Source: Salegentibacter sp. (GTDB lineage Bacteria > Bacteroidota > Bacteroidia > Flavobacteriales > Flavobacteriaceae). From it: a stretch of 64,000 nucleotides of DNA. Shown here in pieces: positions 1 to 9,420 of the stretch. Position 1 is the first letter of the stretch. Each line of letters begins with the position of its first letter. The stretch covers positions 4,342,514 through 4,406,513 of the forward strand of contig CP051246.1 in the NCBI GenBank assembly GCA_017795085.1, in the 5' to 3' direction. The notes beneath the pieces were generated by a model. The model had not been told where the DNA came from and did not search any database. It saw nothing but the letters and a program-made list of their open reading frames with translations. A program made the position numbers and the translations under genes.

Positions 1-1092
1 CGCAGTAAAGTCTATTGGGGACACGGGGGAGCTTCTTTTACGGAGCAGTTAGAAAATTTTGGCTTGCCAAATCCCACGGAGTACGGTTGGGACCGTCCTG
101 AAAATTATGATCCCGGAATGCAGTACAATGCCTGGTTAGAACATCAGTGGGATACCGTTTTTGAAATCTGTCTTATGATGTTGGAACAGGAGCGTTATGC
201 CGCAAAAAATATAAGCGAGTTTATTCCACTAATTGAAAGTTGTCTTCAGTTTTTTGATGAACATTATCAATACCTGGCTAAAAACCGTGGTGCAAAAGTT
301 TTTGATGAAAACGGACATTTGGTGTTGTACCCCGGTTCTTCTAACGAGACATATAAAATGGCTTATAATGCCACTTCAACGGTTTCGGCTTTAAAAGTTA
401 TTACCGAAAGAATGTTGGCGCTTGATAAAAGTTATGTAAATGGAGACCAGCGAAAGTATATTCAAGAACTTCAGGAAAGAATTCCTGATTTAAGTTTCCG
501 GGAAATAGGAGGAAAAGAAGTTATTGCCCCGGCAAAGTTATGGGAACGAATAAATAATACTGAGGTACCACAGTTATATCCGGTCTACCCCTGGGGAATC
601 TTCGGTATAGGCCGCCCTGATTTACAAACAGCAATAAATACCTGGAAATATGATCCCGATGCCCTGGAATTTAGAAGTCATAAGGGATGGAAACAAGACA
701 ACATATTTGCTGCACGAATGGGATTAACTGAAGAAGCCGCACATTTTACTTTAAAAAAAATGGCTGATTCTGAGCGTAGGTTTCCTGCATTTTGGGGACC
801 TGGATTTGATTGGGTTCCAGACCATAATTGGGGAGGCTCGGGAATGATAGGGATGCAGGAAATGTTAATGCAGACCAATGCTGATGAAATATATCTTTTT
901 CCTGCCTGGCCCAAAGAATGGGATGTACATTTTAAGCTGCACGCTCCCAAACAAACAATTATAGAAGCAAAATTAATTAATGGCACAGTTGAAATTCTGG
1001 ATGTAGAACCTTCATCACGCCGAAAAGACATAATAAATATGATTAATTTTTCAGTAGAAGATAAGATACAGTTTAATGAGAAAAATAGATAA
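1..1092 (+). CDS. DUF5703-type glycosidase-like protein, C-terminal part (5' end outside window)
   Basis: The frame is open from base 1, so this is the last 363 codons of a longer gene. The first ATG- or TTG-like codon (TTG at 64) lies inside a conserved stretch (YWGHGG...FTEQLENFGLP) and is not a real start. The fragment looks like the helical (alpha/alpha)6-barrel end of large secreted Bacteroidota proteins annotated DUF5703, which resemble GH95-like enzymes. Visible marks are many aromatic and His residues (HNWGGSGMIG near the end) and a short C-terminal beta part (YLFPAWPKEWDVHFKLHAP). It overlaps or abuts the next gene and is followed by PL1, GH127 and GH105 genes, so a role in pectin side-chain removal is inferred. 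The family name is from memory of its conserved motifs; the activity is unknown. Confidence 0.6.
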   Translation, partial: RSKVYWGHGGASFTEQLENFGLPNPTEYGWDRPENYDPGMQYNAWLEHQWDTVFEICLMMLEQERYAAKNISEFIPLIESCLQFFDEHYQYLAKNRGAKVFDENGHLVLYPGSSNETYKMAYNATSTVSALKVITERMLALDKSYVNGDQRKYIQELQERIPDLSFREIGGKEVIAPAKLWERINNTEVPQLYPVYPWGIFGIGRPDLQTAINTWKYDPDALEFRSHKGWKQDNIFAARMGLTEEAAHFTLKKMADSERRFPAFWGPGFDWVPDHNWGGSGMIGMQEMLMQTNADEIYLFPAWPKEWDVHFKLHAPKQTIIEAKLINGTVEILDVEPSSRRKDIINMINFSVEDKIQFNEKNR

Positions 1093-1093
1093 A

Positions 1094-3553
1094 ATGAAAC
1101 AAATAAGTAAAAGTTATGTAGTGGTTGTGTTAGCTGCATTGATGAGTATTCAATGCAGTACTAGTAATAGTGATTCCACCGATAAGCAGCCGCTGAAAGT
1201 AGATTTCGATTTTTCCGGGCGAAAAATTAAAGAAGTTCATCACCAGGATTATGAGTCATGGCTTATTGAAGGAGGCAGGGAAACAACTAAAGATTTTGGA
1301 GATATCAGTATAAAGCTGGAAGGTGATTTTTCTTCAAGTTGGTATAAAGCGGGAACTCAAAAACACGCTGATGGGAAATTGATTGCCGATGGGGTTAAAG
1401 GTGCCGATAGCTTACGGTTTACAATTAGCGGTCTGGAAAAGGGCAAGCATTCATTGTTGACCTTTCATAATACATTTGATAATCCTGAGAGCAAGACCTA
1501 TGCCCCTGTAAATATATATGTGAACAATGAGCTGGTTAAAACAATAGAACCTTCAGTTAGGGAGTTGACAAGTCGAAATTCAAGAATGGCTTATATTACT
1601 TTCGAAGCTAATGAAAATGAAGATGTAGTCATCAAATTTGAAGTTGATAAAGATAATGGTGAAAACACCAATCAATTGGTGATAAATGCTTTCGAATTGG
1701 ATTTACCCAATAGGATGAAACAAGCCGATAATGCTTCGCCTGCTAATAATGATGAACATGTAGAGACAGAAAATGGATTAAGTCTTTCCTGGGAAGTTCC
1801 TGAAGGAACAACTTCCAGTGAAATTTATTTTGGAGAAGATGAAGAAGCTGTGAACAACGCCACCAAAGATGGTAAAGTATTTAAAGGAGCGCTTAGCGAA
1901 AATTCTTATGATGTTAATGACTTATACAGTATGAATACCTATTACTGGCGGGTAGACCTTGTAGATGAAGAAGGAGAAACCACTAAAGGTACGGTATGGT
2001 CTTTTCGGCCTGCCCAACTGGCCTTTCCCGGGGCTGAAGGTCATGGGCGCTATGCTATTGGGGGTCGTGGCGGTAAAGTAGTAGAAGTTACTAATTTGAA
2101 TGATTCCGGTCCTGGAAGTTTGCGCGAAGCAGTAACCAAAGATATAGGCCCAAGAACAGTAGTGTTTAGGGTTTCAGGAAATATAGAACTGGAATCCAGG
2201 ATTATTGTTAATCAACCCTACATTACTATTGCCGGACAAACCGCTCCGGGGGAAGGAATCACAATTACCCGTGCACCGATTGGTTTAACCGGAAATGACG
2301 GGGTAACCCGTTTTTTAAGAGTTAGAATTGGAGCCGGGAAAACTTATGATGGCATGGGGCTAACCGGAGCAAACCATAGTATTCTCGATCACAGCTCTAT
2401 AAGCTGGACCATTGATGAGTCTTTTAGTTCGCGGGGAGCCCATAATATTACTCTTCAAAGAACCCTGATATCTGAAGCATTAAATGTTGCAGACCACGGA
2501 AAATATGAAGAAGGTAAAATGCATGGTTATGCTGCTACAATTGGCGGAGATATCGGTAGTTTCCACCATAATCTTCTGGCCCACAACTACGGAAGAAACT
2601 GGAGTATGGGAGGAGGTGCCGATGGAGATGGTTATTATACCGGAAGACTGGATATTAGAAACAACGTAGTATACAATTGGGGTCATAGAACTACTGATGG
2701 TGGCGCCCATGAAGTGAATTTTGTAAATAATTATTATAAACCTGGTCCGGCAACATCGCTGTTCTTCGCTTTAACTATGAATCACGAGGGGGTAGGGTTA
2801 GGCTCACAGCGAGCTTATTTTGCCGGAAATATCATGCCAGGGACTTTTGGGTTAGAGAACCAGGAAAAAGGAAGGAGATCAGTAATTACTAATAATGAAA
2901 AAGTGGACTATGAAACCTTTGTAGATGAACCATTTTTTCCTTCTCATATTAATACACAACCGGCAAAACTTGCCTATAAAAATGTATTATCAGATGTAGG
3001 TTTTAACCTTCCTTTAGACGAGCATGACAAGCGTATTATTCAGGAGACCATAGATAGTTCGTACTCTAATATGGGGGCTAAAAGTAATTTACCGGGTATG
3101 ATAGATACTGAAAAAGATTCCGGTGGGTGGCCCGATTATCCTTCAGAAGAACGCTCTAAAGATTGGGATTCAGATCACGACGGTCTGCCTGATTGGTGGG
3201 AAAAAGCGCATGATTTAAATCCTAATTCTAAAGATGGGGATTTTGCTGATACCAATTTGGATGAAGACAAAGATGGATTTACCCAGTTAGATGATTATCT
3301 TGACTGGATGTCAAAACCTCATTATATAATTGATTCTGAAGAAGAGATAAGTTTTTCAGTAAAAGAATTATTTAAAGGTTTCCAGGATAATCCACAGCAT
3401 AGCCTGGATCATGTTGAAAACCTGGATGCTTCGTTAGAAAACGGAAAAGTAAGCTTTACTACAAAAGAGAATGGCTTTGCCCAATTAACCCTATCGGTAG
3501 AAGATGCAGAAGGGCATTCCATGGAAAGAGAAGTAATGGTATTTGTAAAATAG
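1094..3553 (+). CDS. Multidomain secreted PL1-family pectate lyase (lipoprotein)
   Basis: Likely cleaves alpha-1,4-polygalacturonate by beta-elimination at the cell surface. Domain order, numbered from the ATG at 1094: lipoprotein signal with Cys at residue 21 (LMSIQC); a beta-rich malectin/CBM-like domain to about 205; a fibronectin-III-like domain at about 215-305 (TYYWRVD...GTVWSFRPA); the parallel beta-helix lyase from about 309 (FPGAEGHG, GGRGGKV, SGPGSLREAV, ITIAGQTAPG, NWGHRTTDGG); an aspartate-rich calcium-binding stretch at about 690-740 (DSDHDGLPDWW, DEDKDGFTQLDDY); and a short Ig-like tail. The ATG at 1076 is in frame, but 1094 places the hydrophobic signal correctly and just clears the upstream stop at 1090-1092. 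The C-terminal signature matches the two other lyases at 30-34 kb. GH127 follows 5 bases later, so the genes are co-transcribed. Confidence 0.88.
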   Translation: MKQISKSYVVVVLAALMSIQCSTSNSDSTDKQPLKVDFDFSGRKIKEVHHQDYESWLIEGGRETTKDFGDISIKLEGDFSSSWYKAGTQKHADGKLIADGVKGADSLRFTISGLEKGKHSLLTFHNTFDNPESKTYAPVNIYVNNELVKTIEPSVRELTSRNSRMAYITFEANENEDVVIKFEVDKDNGENTNQLVINAFELDLPNRMKQADNASPANNDEHVETENGLSLSWEVPEGTTSSEIYFGEDEEAVNNATKDGKVFKGALSENSYDVNDLYSMNTYYWRVDLVDEEGETTKGTVWSFRPAQLAFPGAEGHGRYAIGGRGGKVVEVTNLNDSGPGSLREAVTKDIGPRTVVFRVSGNIELESRIIVNQPYITIAGQTAPGEGITITRAPIGLTGNDGVTRFLRVRIGAGKTYDGMGLTGANHSILDHSSISWTIDESFSSRGAHNITLQRTLISEALNVADHGKYEEGKMHGYAATIGGDIGSFHHNLLAHNYGRNWSMGGGADGDGYYTGRLDIRNNVVYNWGHRTTDGGAHEVNFVNNYYKPGPATSLFFALTMNHEGVGLGSQRAYFAGNIMPGTFGLENQEKGRRSVITNNEKVDYETFVDEPFFPSHINTQPAKLAYKNVLSDVGFNLPLDEHDKRIIQETIDSSYSNMGAKSNLPGMIDTEKDSGGWPDYPSEERSKDWDSDHDGLPDWWEKAHDLNPNSKDGDFADTNLDEDKDGFTQLDDYLDWMSKPHYIIDSEEEISFSVKELFKGFQDNPQHSLDHVENLDASLENGKVSFTTKENGFAQLTLSVEDAEGHSMEREVMVFVK

Positions 3554-3558
3554 TAAAT

Positions 3559-5580
3559 ATGAAAAAGATTTTTTTAATAGTATTAAGTGGCTTACTCGGA
3601 GTAAATTTTCAAGCTTCAGCCCAGGATAAAGCATTGGTTAATACATCCTCAAGTCCTTATGCAAAGCTTAAAAGCATAAACCTTCAGGATGTAAATTGGA
3701 CCGATGGATTTTGGAAAGAGCAATTTGATACCGAAACCCAGCAAACAATCCCTTTTATGTGGGATTTGTATAAGGATCCTGAAGTGACTCATGCTTATCG
3801 AAATTTTGAGATTGCTGCAGGATTAATGAAAGGCAAACACGATGGCCCTTCTTTTCATGATGGTGATTTCTATAAGGTTTTTGAGGGATTGGCATCAGCA
3901 TATGCGTTAACCGGTGATGAGAAACTGGACAAACAAATGGATGAGGCTATTGAGCTTATTGCTAAAGCACAACGCGATGATGGCTATTTGCATACCCCTG
4001 TAGTTATTGAAGAACGATGGGGGACACTAGGAGAAGAATACCTGGAGCAGCAATTAGGCTTTGAGAAATACAACATGGGGCATTTAATGACGGCTGCTAC
4101 CGTACATTACAGGGCTACCGGTAAAGAAAGCTTTCTAAATATAGCAAAAGGCGTAGCCGATTTCCTATACGATTTTTATAAAAAAGCTTCGCCTGAATTG
4201 GCCCGAAACGCTATTTGCCCTTCTCACTATATGGGAGTGGTAGAAATGTATCGAACTCTTGGTGATGAACGATACCTGGAGTTGGCAAATAATCTTATTA
4301 ATATTCGTGGGACTACAAACGACGGGACCGATGATAATCAGGATCGCATTCCTTTTAGGGAACAAACCACGGCTATGGGCCACGCGGTAAGGGCTAATTA
4401 CCTCTATGCCGGGGTAGCCGATTTATATGCGGAAACAGGTGAAGAGAAATTACTGGAAAACCTGGAATCAATTTGGGAAGATGTAGTTTATCGTAAAATG
4501 TACATTACCGGGGCTTGTGGTTCTCTATATGATGGAGTTTCTCCCGATGGAACTTCTTATGATCCTTCAGAAGTACAGAAAATTCACCAGGCCTATGGAC
4601 GTCCGTTCCAGTTACCGAATGCCACGGCTCATAATGAAACCTGTGCCAATATTGGAAATGTATTATGGAACTGGCGCATGCTACAACTTACCGGAGAAGG
4701 AAAATATGCTGATATAATAGAATTGGCATTGTATAATAGTGTGCTTTCGGGAATCGGCCTGGAAGGACAAAGTTTTTTCTACAATAATCCTTTAAATGTG
4801 TCGGAAGAACTTCCTTTTGAACAACGCTGGGGAAATGAACGCAAGGGGTATATTTCGTTATCAAATTGCTGTGCGCCAAATGTTACTCGAACTTTAGCCC
4901 AGGTAAGCAACTATGCTTATAATTTTAATGAAGATGGCATTTTTGTGAATTTGTACGGCAGCAATAATCTGGACACTTCTCTGGATAATGGAGAATCTTT
5001 AAAACTTTCACAGGTTACAAATTATCCCTGGGATGGGGAAATCAGTATTTCTGTTGAAGAAATTCCAGAAAATTATTCTATGTTTTTGAGAATTCCCGGT
5101 TGGAGCGAAGGCGCTGTTGTTACTGTTAATGGTGAAGAGGTGAAAAATGAAATAAAGTCAGGGGAATACCTTCAATTAGAAAGAGCCTGGGAAAGAGGAG
5201 ATGAGATAGCACTTGAATTACCTATGAAGGCTAAACTTATGGAAGCAAACCCATTAGTAGAAGAAGCCAAAAATCAGGTGGCAATAAAACGTGGTCCATT
5301 GGTTTACTGTGTAGAATCAGCTGACTTGCCTGAGGGGGTTAGTGTTAATGATTTACACTTAAACACCCAGGTAAGTTTTACTGAATCAACTAAAGAAATT
5401 AAAGGGCGTAAGGTGGTTTCTTTGAAGGGAAAAGCTTTTTTACCTGAAAATACAGAGTGGGAAAATAAGCTTTATCGTCCCGTGCAGAAAAACAATAATG
5501 AAATTGATTTAACACTGGTTCCATACTACTCCTGGTCTAACCGGGGAGAAGGTGAGATGACAGTATGGTTAGGTTATTAA
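3559..5580 (+). CDS. GH127 family glycoside hydrolase (DUF1680; beta-L-arabinofuranosidase or aceric acid hydrolase type)
   Basis: A 673-residue secreted protein (signal ends near SAQ, residue 21). It has the GH127 cysteine-zinc active site: HNETC gives Glu360 and Cys362, and SNCCAP gives Cys437 and Cys438. These match the Glu/Cys/Cys/Cys set of Bifidobacterium HypBA1, whose first Cys of the CC pair is the nucleophile. Known activities are beta-L-arabinofuranosidase and, for Bacteroides BT1003, release of aceric acid from rhamnogalacturonan II. The sequence alone does not decide between them. The neighbourhood (pectate lyases, GH105, apiose operon) makes an RG-II role attractive. It lies 5 bases after the PL1 gene and 23 bases before GH105, in one operon. 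Confidence 0.88.
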   Translation: MKKIFLIVLSGLLGVNFQASAQDKALVNTSSSPYAKLKSINLQDVNWTDGFWKEQFDTETQQTIPFMWDLYKDPEVTHAYRNFEIAAGLMKGKHDGPSFHDGDFYKVFEGLASAYALTGDEKLDKQMDEAIELIAKAQRDDGYLHTPVVIEERWGTLGEEYLEQQLGFEKYNMGHLMTAATVHYRATGKESFLNIAKGVADFLYDFYKKASPELARNAICPSHYMGVVEMYRTLGDERYLELANNLINIRGTTNDGTDDNQDRIPFREQTTAMGHAVRANYLYAGVADLYAETGEEKLLENLESIWEDVVYRKMYITGACGSLYDGVSPDGTSYDPSEVQKIHQAYGRPFQLPNATAHNETCANIGNVLWNWRMLQLTGEGKYADIIELALYNSVLSGIGLEGQSFFYNNPLNVSEELPFEQRWGNERKGYISLSNCCAPNVTRTLAQVSNYAYNFNEDGIFVNLYGSNNLDTSLDNGESLKLSQVTNYPWDGEISISVEEIPENYSMFLRIPGWSEGAVVTVNGEEVKNEIKSGEYLQLERAWERGDEIALELPMKAKLMEANPLVEEAKNQVAIKRGPLVYCVESADLPEGVSVNDLHLNTQVSFTESTKEIKGRKVVSLKGKAFLPENTEWENKLYRPVQKNNNEIDLTLVPYYSWSNRGEGEMTVWLGY

Positions 5581-5603
5581 TTAAATAAAAACATATACAG
5601 ATT

Positions 5604-6845
5604 ATGAAAATTGAATTTAAAAGCATTTACCTCTTGTATGCTTTAATCACAGTACTCACTTTTGCTGCTTGTGGTGATAAAAAGAAAGATGGAGATGCTA
5701 AACCGGAAGATGAAAGAACAGCAGAGCTAGATACAGCAAATATCCCTACCGACTTAAAATGGTCTGAGCGGATGGCGCTATCGCAAATTAAGCGAAACCC
5801 TGAAGCCTGGCATATAGAGAATCCGCCTTTTCCTAAATGGGGTTATGTTAGAGGAACAGTTTTAGTAGCTTTTGAGAACTTATACGATGAAACCGGTAAA
5901 GAAGAATATTATAACTATGTGGCCGATTATGGGGATACCATTGTTGATGAAAACGGGGCTATACGAACCTATAAATTCAAGGATTTTAATATAGACCAAA
6001 TAAATACCGGTAAAATTCTTTTCAGGCTCTATGAGGATACCGGCGATAAGGAATATAAAATTGCAATGGATTCTTTAAAAATTCAATTAGAGCAGCAACC
6101 AAGAACAACTTCTGGCGGGTTTTGGCATAAGAAACGTTATGAAAACCAAATGTGGTTAGATGGTTTGTATATGGGAGCACCCTTTTATGCTCAATATACC
6201 GTAGAGTTTGAGGATGGAGAAAACCTTGATGATGTAATTAAACAATTTGATTTAATTCAGGAACATACTTTAGATGAAGAAACCGGCCTGTTATATCACG
6301 GTTGGGATGAAAGTAAAAAACAAGACTGGGCAAATAACGAAACCGGAACTTCACCCAACTTTTGGTCAAGATCTATGGGTTGGTATATGATGGCTTTAGT
6401 AGATGTGCTTGACTATATCTCGGAAGACGATCCCCGTCATGAGAAACTGGTAGGGTATTTACAAAACTTGTCTGAAGCCCTTGTTAATTTTCAACACGAA
6501 TCTGGTCTTTGGTATCAGGTTACCGATATGGGTGATCGTGAAGGCAACTATCTTGAAGCTTCAGGAACCTCTATGTTTGCTTATGCCATGGCAAAAGGAG
6601 TACATGAAGGTTATCTACCGGAAAAATATAAAGATGTTGCACATAAAGCCTTTGATGGCCTTACCGAAAAATTAATTAAAGTGGATGAAGATGGCGAAAT
6701 CCATATCACTCAGGTAAATGCCGTTGCGGGTCTTGGTAATGGTCGTGATGGCTCATTTGAATACTATGTAAATGAGCGAATGAATGACAATGACCCTAAA
6801 GCAGTGGGGCCGTTTATAAATGCTGCCCTGGCTCTTAATAAGTAA
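5604..6845 (+). CDS. GH105 unsaturated galacturonyl/rhamnogalacturonyl hydrolase (lipoprotein)
   Basis: Predicted (alpha/alpha)6-barrel enzyme of 413 residues that hydrates and removes the unsaturated uronic acid left by pectin lyases. A lipobox ends at Cys23 (LTFAAC), so it is probably anchored in the periplasm or outer membrane. The GH105 hallmark QMWLDGLYMG puts the catalytic Asp at residue 186, and DQINTG (about 131), GFWHKKRY and RSMGWYMMAL are further family motifs. It is the last gene of the PL1-GH127-GH105 unit, with 234 bases to the next gene. It converts products of the three PL1 enzymes in this window to free keto-uronate, which fits sequential pectin breakdown. The family call is firm; preference for rhamnogalacturonan over homogalacturonan fragments cannot be seen. 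Confidence 0.9.
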   Translation: MKIEFKSIYLLYALITVLTFAACGDKKKDGDAKPEDERTAELDTANIPTDLKWSERMALSQIKRNPEAWHIENPPFPKWGYVRGTVLVAFENLYDETGKEEYYNYVADYGDTIVDENGAIRTYKFKDFNIDQINTGKILFRLYEDTGDKEYKIAMDSLKIQLEQQPRTTSGGFWHKKRYENQMWLDGLYMGAPFYAQYTVEFEDGENLDDVIKQFDLIQEHTLDEETGLLYHGWDESKKQDWANNETGTSPNFWSRSMGWYMMALVDVLDYISEDDPRHEKLVGYLQNLSEALVNFQHESGLWYQVTDMGDREGNYLEASGTSMFAYAMAKGVHEGYLPEKYKDVAHKAFDGLTEKLIKVDEDGEIHITQVNAVAGLGNGRDGSFEYYVNERMNDNDPKAVGPFINAALALNK

Positions 6846-6884
6846 TTTTCGGAACAAAAATTATTATTTAATTTTAAGGACAGT

Positions 6885-6897
6885 ATAGTACAGGATA
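6885..6897 (+). promoter_or_regulatory. Candidate operator copy 1 (ATAGTACAGGATA)
   Basis: ATAGTACAGGATA lies exactly 20 bases upstream of a -7-like box (TATATTCG, 6918-6925). Closely related 13-mers occur with the same 20-base spacing upstream of the RuBisCO-like operon (18392) and of susC (24174). The position, around -40 to -50, fits an activator contacting RNA polymerase. The regulator is not in the window. Confidence 0.5.
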
Positions 6898-6932
6898 CTT
6901 CCTTCTTGAGTTCCCCCTATATTCGTAAGTGT

Positions 6933-6985
6933 GGTTTGGAAACCTTTAGGAAAGGCTAGGCCGGGCAACCGGCTCCTTTTCTTTT
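6933..6985 (+). promoter_or_regulatory. Putative attenuator leader with competing hairpins and a terminator
   Basis: Three small stems are visible: GGTTT/AAACC (6933-6944), CCTTT/AAAGG (6943-6955) and GCCGG/CCGGC (6960-6973, loop GCAA). The AAAGG at 6951-6955 can instead pair with CCTTT at 6975-6979, extending the GC stem into a terminator followed by a T-rich run. The second stem and the terminator therefore exclude each other. It could also be a simple terminator for the upstream GH105 unit. Confidence 0.4.
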
Positions 6986-7079
6986 GGTTTTATTTTAAAA
7001 TTGTTTTTTAACAAAGTCCAACTGCAGTTTTATTCAATTTCAAGCAAATTCACGAATTAGTGATATATACAATATAACA

Positions 7080-8570
7080 ATGATTTTTAAAGGAAAAGCA
7101 TTCGGAAAAGTTAGTCTGGGAGTAATTATAGGAAACAGGAATTTTTTTCCTGACAAACTTGTTTCTGAAGCAAGGAGTGAAGTTCTTGAAGTACTAAAGA
7201 AAAATGGGTTAAATCCTATTTTACTAAATGAAGAGCAGACAAAATTAGGCGGTGTTGAAACTTTTAATGATGCCGTAAAGTGTGCCGAATTATTTGAGGA
7301 GCACAGAAAAGAAATTATGGGAGTGCTTGTAGTACTTCCCAATTTTGGAGATGAAAGAGGAGTTGCCGAAACGCTAAAACTCGCAAAACTAGATGTTCCT
7401 GTTTTAGTACAAGGCTACCCCGATGATCTTGATAAGCTGGATGTGGCCCGAAGAAGGGATGCATGGTGTGGTAAGATTTCAGTTTGTAATAATTTATATC
7501 AATTTGGAATAAAATATAGCCTTACCCGGGATCATGTGGTAAGACCTTCTGATCCCGGTTTTGCTGAAGACCTTAATAAATTTGTTTCGGTATGCCGGGT
7601 GGTAAAAGGTCTTAGGACTGCCCGTATTGGTGCAATAGGCGCCCGCCCAGGAGGTTTTAATACCGTAAGATATAGTGAGAAATTACTCCAAAAACACGGG
7701 ATTTCAGTCACTACCGTAGATCTTTCAGAAATTCTTGGTAATGCTAATAAACTCGATAATAATGAACAAAGGGTTAAAGAGCGTTTAGACAAGATTGCTG
7801 GATACACTTCAACCGGAAGAACTCCCCAAGATGCACTTTTTCAAATTGCAAAAATGGATGTGGTGCTTAATGAGTTTATGGATGAAAATAAGCTTGATGC
7901 CACGGCTATTCAGTGTTGGACCTCGGTTCAGGAAAATTTTGGATGTAATGTGTGCACCAGTATGAGTATGATGAGTGAAAATATGCAACCAAGTGCCTGT
8001 GAAGTGGATGTAACCGGAACCCTTACCATGTATGCCATGCAATTAGCTTCAGGTTCGCCAAGCGCGTTGGTAGACTGGAATAATAACTACGCTGATGATC
8101 CTGAAAAATGCGTATTATTTCACTGTGGGAATTGGGCAAAATCTTTCCTTCCCGATATTGAAATGAGTACAGCGCCAATTTTAGGAACTACAGTAGGTGA
8201 AGAAAATACATACGGGGCGTTAGATGGCAGAACTCCTGCATCTCCGCTAACTTATGGTAGAATCAGTACTGATGATCCACAAGGGGTAATCAAGGCCTAT
8301 ATTGGTGAAGGAAGTTTAACGGATGATCCCATAAACACTTTCGGAAACCGTGCTGTTTCAAAGATACCTAATCTTCAGGGCTTGATGCAGTACGTTTGTA
8401 AAAACGGTTTTGAACATCACGTGGTTATGAATGCTTCACATACTTCAGCAATTTTACAAGAAGCATTTGAAAACTATATGGGCTGGGAAGTTTATCATCA
8501 TAATCCTGCCTCTGTGGCTTCAGGGAAAAATGTTCAAAAGCAAAAGGAGGAAGCTTTTCAGAATAAATAA
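7080..8570 (+). CDS. apsI: L-fucose-isomerase-fold sugar isomerase, probable D-apiose isomerase
   Basis: A cytoplasmic 496-residue protein of the L-fucose/L-arabinose isomerase fold. The metal-binding pattern of FucI is kept: Glu308 (ACEVD) and Asp332 (LVDWNN) are exactly 24 residues apart, as Glu337 and Asp361 are in E. coli FucI, and His454 (NASHTS) is the likely third ligand. It heads an operon with a split transketolase, an ABC sugar importer and a glycerol-kinase-like kinase. That is the gene set of the published D-apiose transketolase route, in which this enzyme family isomerises D-apiose to D-apulose. The substrate is inferred from context; the fold and metal site are seen. There are 11 bases to the transketolase A gene. 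Confidence 0.75.
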   Translation: MIFKGKAFGKVSLGVIIGNRNFFPDKLVSEARSEVLEVLKKNGLNPILLNEEQTKLGGVETFNDAVKCAELFEEHRKEIMGVLVVLPNFGDERGVAETLKLAKLDVPVLVQGYPDDLDKLDVARRRDAWCGKISVCNNLYQFGIKYSLTRDHVVRPSDPGFAEDLNKFVSVCRVVKGLRTARIGAIGARPGGFNTVRYSEKLLQKHGISVTTVDLSEILGNANKLDNNEQRVKERLDKIAGYTSTGRTPQDALFQIAKMDVVLNEFMDENKLDATAIQCWTSVQENFGCNVCTSMSMMSENMQPSACEVDVTGTLTMYAMQLASGSPSALVDWNNNYADDPEKCVLFHCGNWAKSFLPDIEMSTAPILGTTVGEENTYGALDGRTPASPLTYGRISTDDPQGVIKAYIGEGSLTDDPINTFGNRAVSKIPNLQGLMQYVCKNGFEHHVVMNASHTSAILQEAFENYMGWEVYHHNPASVASGKNVQKQKEEAFQNK

Positions 8571-8581
8571 AAGGTAGGGCC

Positions 8582-9415
8582 ATGAATATTGAAGAACTAG
8601 AAAAGAAATCGATAGAATATCGTCAAAAATTACTGCGATATATAAAAAATGCAGGAGCGGGACACACCGGTGGCAGTTTGTCTTGTATTGATATTTTAAA
8701 TGTCCTCTATAATGATGTATTGAATGTTGGTCCGGATAATTTTGAAGACAAAAATAGAGACCGATACATCCAAAGTAAAGGTCATTCGGTAGAAGCGCTT
8801 TATGTGGTTTTGGCCGATGCAGGCTTCTATCCTGAAAAAGAACTGGAGACCCTTTGCCGCTATCAATCCCATTTTATTGGTCATCCTACCCGTAAAGTCC
8901 CGGGAGTAGAGCAAAATACAGGAGCTTTAGGACATGGTTTGGCTATAAGTGTAGGAAGTGCGATTGCCGCAAAAAAAGATAATTTAGATTATAAAGTTTT
9001 TACCCTTTTAGGTGATGGAGAGTTGTTAGAAGGTTCTAATTGGGAAGCTGCAATGATTGCTTCACATTATAAACTAGATAACCTGGTGGCCATTTTAGAC
9101 TACAATAAACAGCAAATAACCGGAGATAATGAAGCGGTTCTAAATTCAGCTCCTGTAGCTAAAAAAATGGAAGCTTTTGGTTGGGCTGTTAAAAATGTTG
9201 ATGGTCATAACCTTGAAGAATTAGTTGAGACTTTAAAAAGGACTCCCTTAGATAAAGATAAACCCACTTTTATAATTGCAAATACGATAAAAGGTAAAGG
9301 GATAAGCTTTATGGAAAAAAATATAAAATGGCACCACAGAGTTCCTAACGATGAGCAGTACCTACAGGCCCAGGAAGAACTTGAAACCAGCATGGAAAAT
9401 TTGTTAAAAGTATAA
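8582..9415 (+). CDS. aptA: Transketolase N-terminal subunit, probable apulose-4-phosphate transketolase subunit A
   Basis: A 277-residue thiamine-diphosphate-binding half of a split transketolase. The ThDP motif GDG (144-146) followed 28 residues later by Asn175 is clear (LGDGELLEG...LDYNKQQITG). GAGHTGGSLS near residue 25 is the conserved His-containing N-terminal loop. The complementary pyrimidine-domain half is the next gene. In apiose catabolism AptA/AptB transfer a two-carbon unit between D-apulose 4-phosphate and glyceraldehyde 3-phosphate, giving DHAP and xylulose 5-phosphate. That substrate is inferred from the neighbouring isomerase and kinase; a general split transketolase would look the same. 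Confidence 0.78.
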   Translation: MNIEELEKKSIEYRQKLLRYIKNAGAGHTGGSLSCIDILNVLYNDVLNVGPDNFEDKNRDRYIQSKGHSVEALYVVLADAGFYPEKELETLCRYQSHFIGHPTRKVPGVEQNTGALGHGLAISVGSAIAAKKDNLDYKVFTLLGDGELLEGSNWEAAMIASHYKLDNLVAILDYNKQQITGDNEAVLNSAPVAKKMEAFGWAVKNVDGHNLEELVETLKRTPLDKDKPTFIIANTIKGKGISFMEKNIKWHHRVPNDEQYLQAQEELETSMENLLKV

Positions 9416-9420
9416 GCATT

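Larger units (their letters stand above)
6846..7079 (+). promoter_or_regulatory. Intergenic promoter and structured leader of the apiose operon
   Basis: This gap holds a candidate operator (6885-6897), a near-match -7 box TATATTCG (6918-6925) and a cluster of short hairpins ending in a terminator-like structure (6951-6985). It then has about 95 AT-rich bases before the ATG at 7080. The layout predicts transcription starting near 6932, so the hairpins would be in the 5' UTR of the isomerase mRNA. Confidence 0.5.

Noticed and set aside
678..1139. 153-codon minus-strand open frame
   Set aside because: It overlaps the DUF5703-type and PL1 genes on the other strand and shows no recognisable protein features.
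6951..6985. A known riboswitch class upstream of the isomerase gene
   Set aside because: The stems are short and no conserved core of SAM, TPP or cobalamin riboswitches could be matched; it is described only as an attenuator-like leader.
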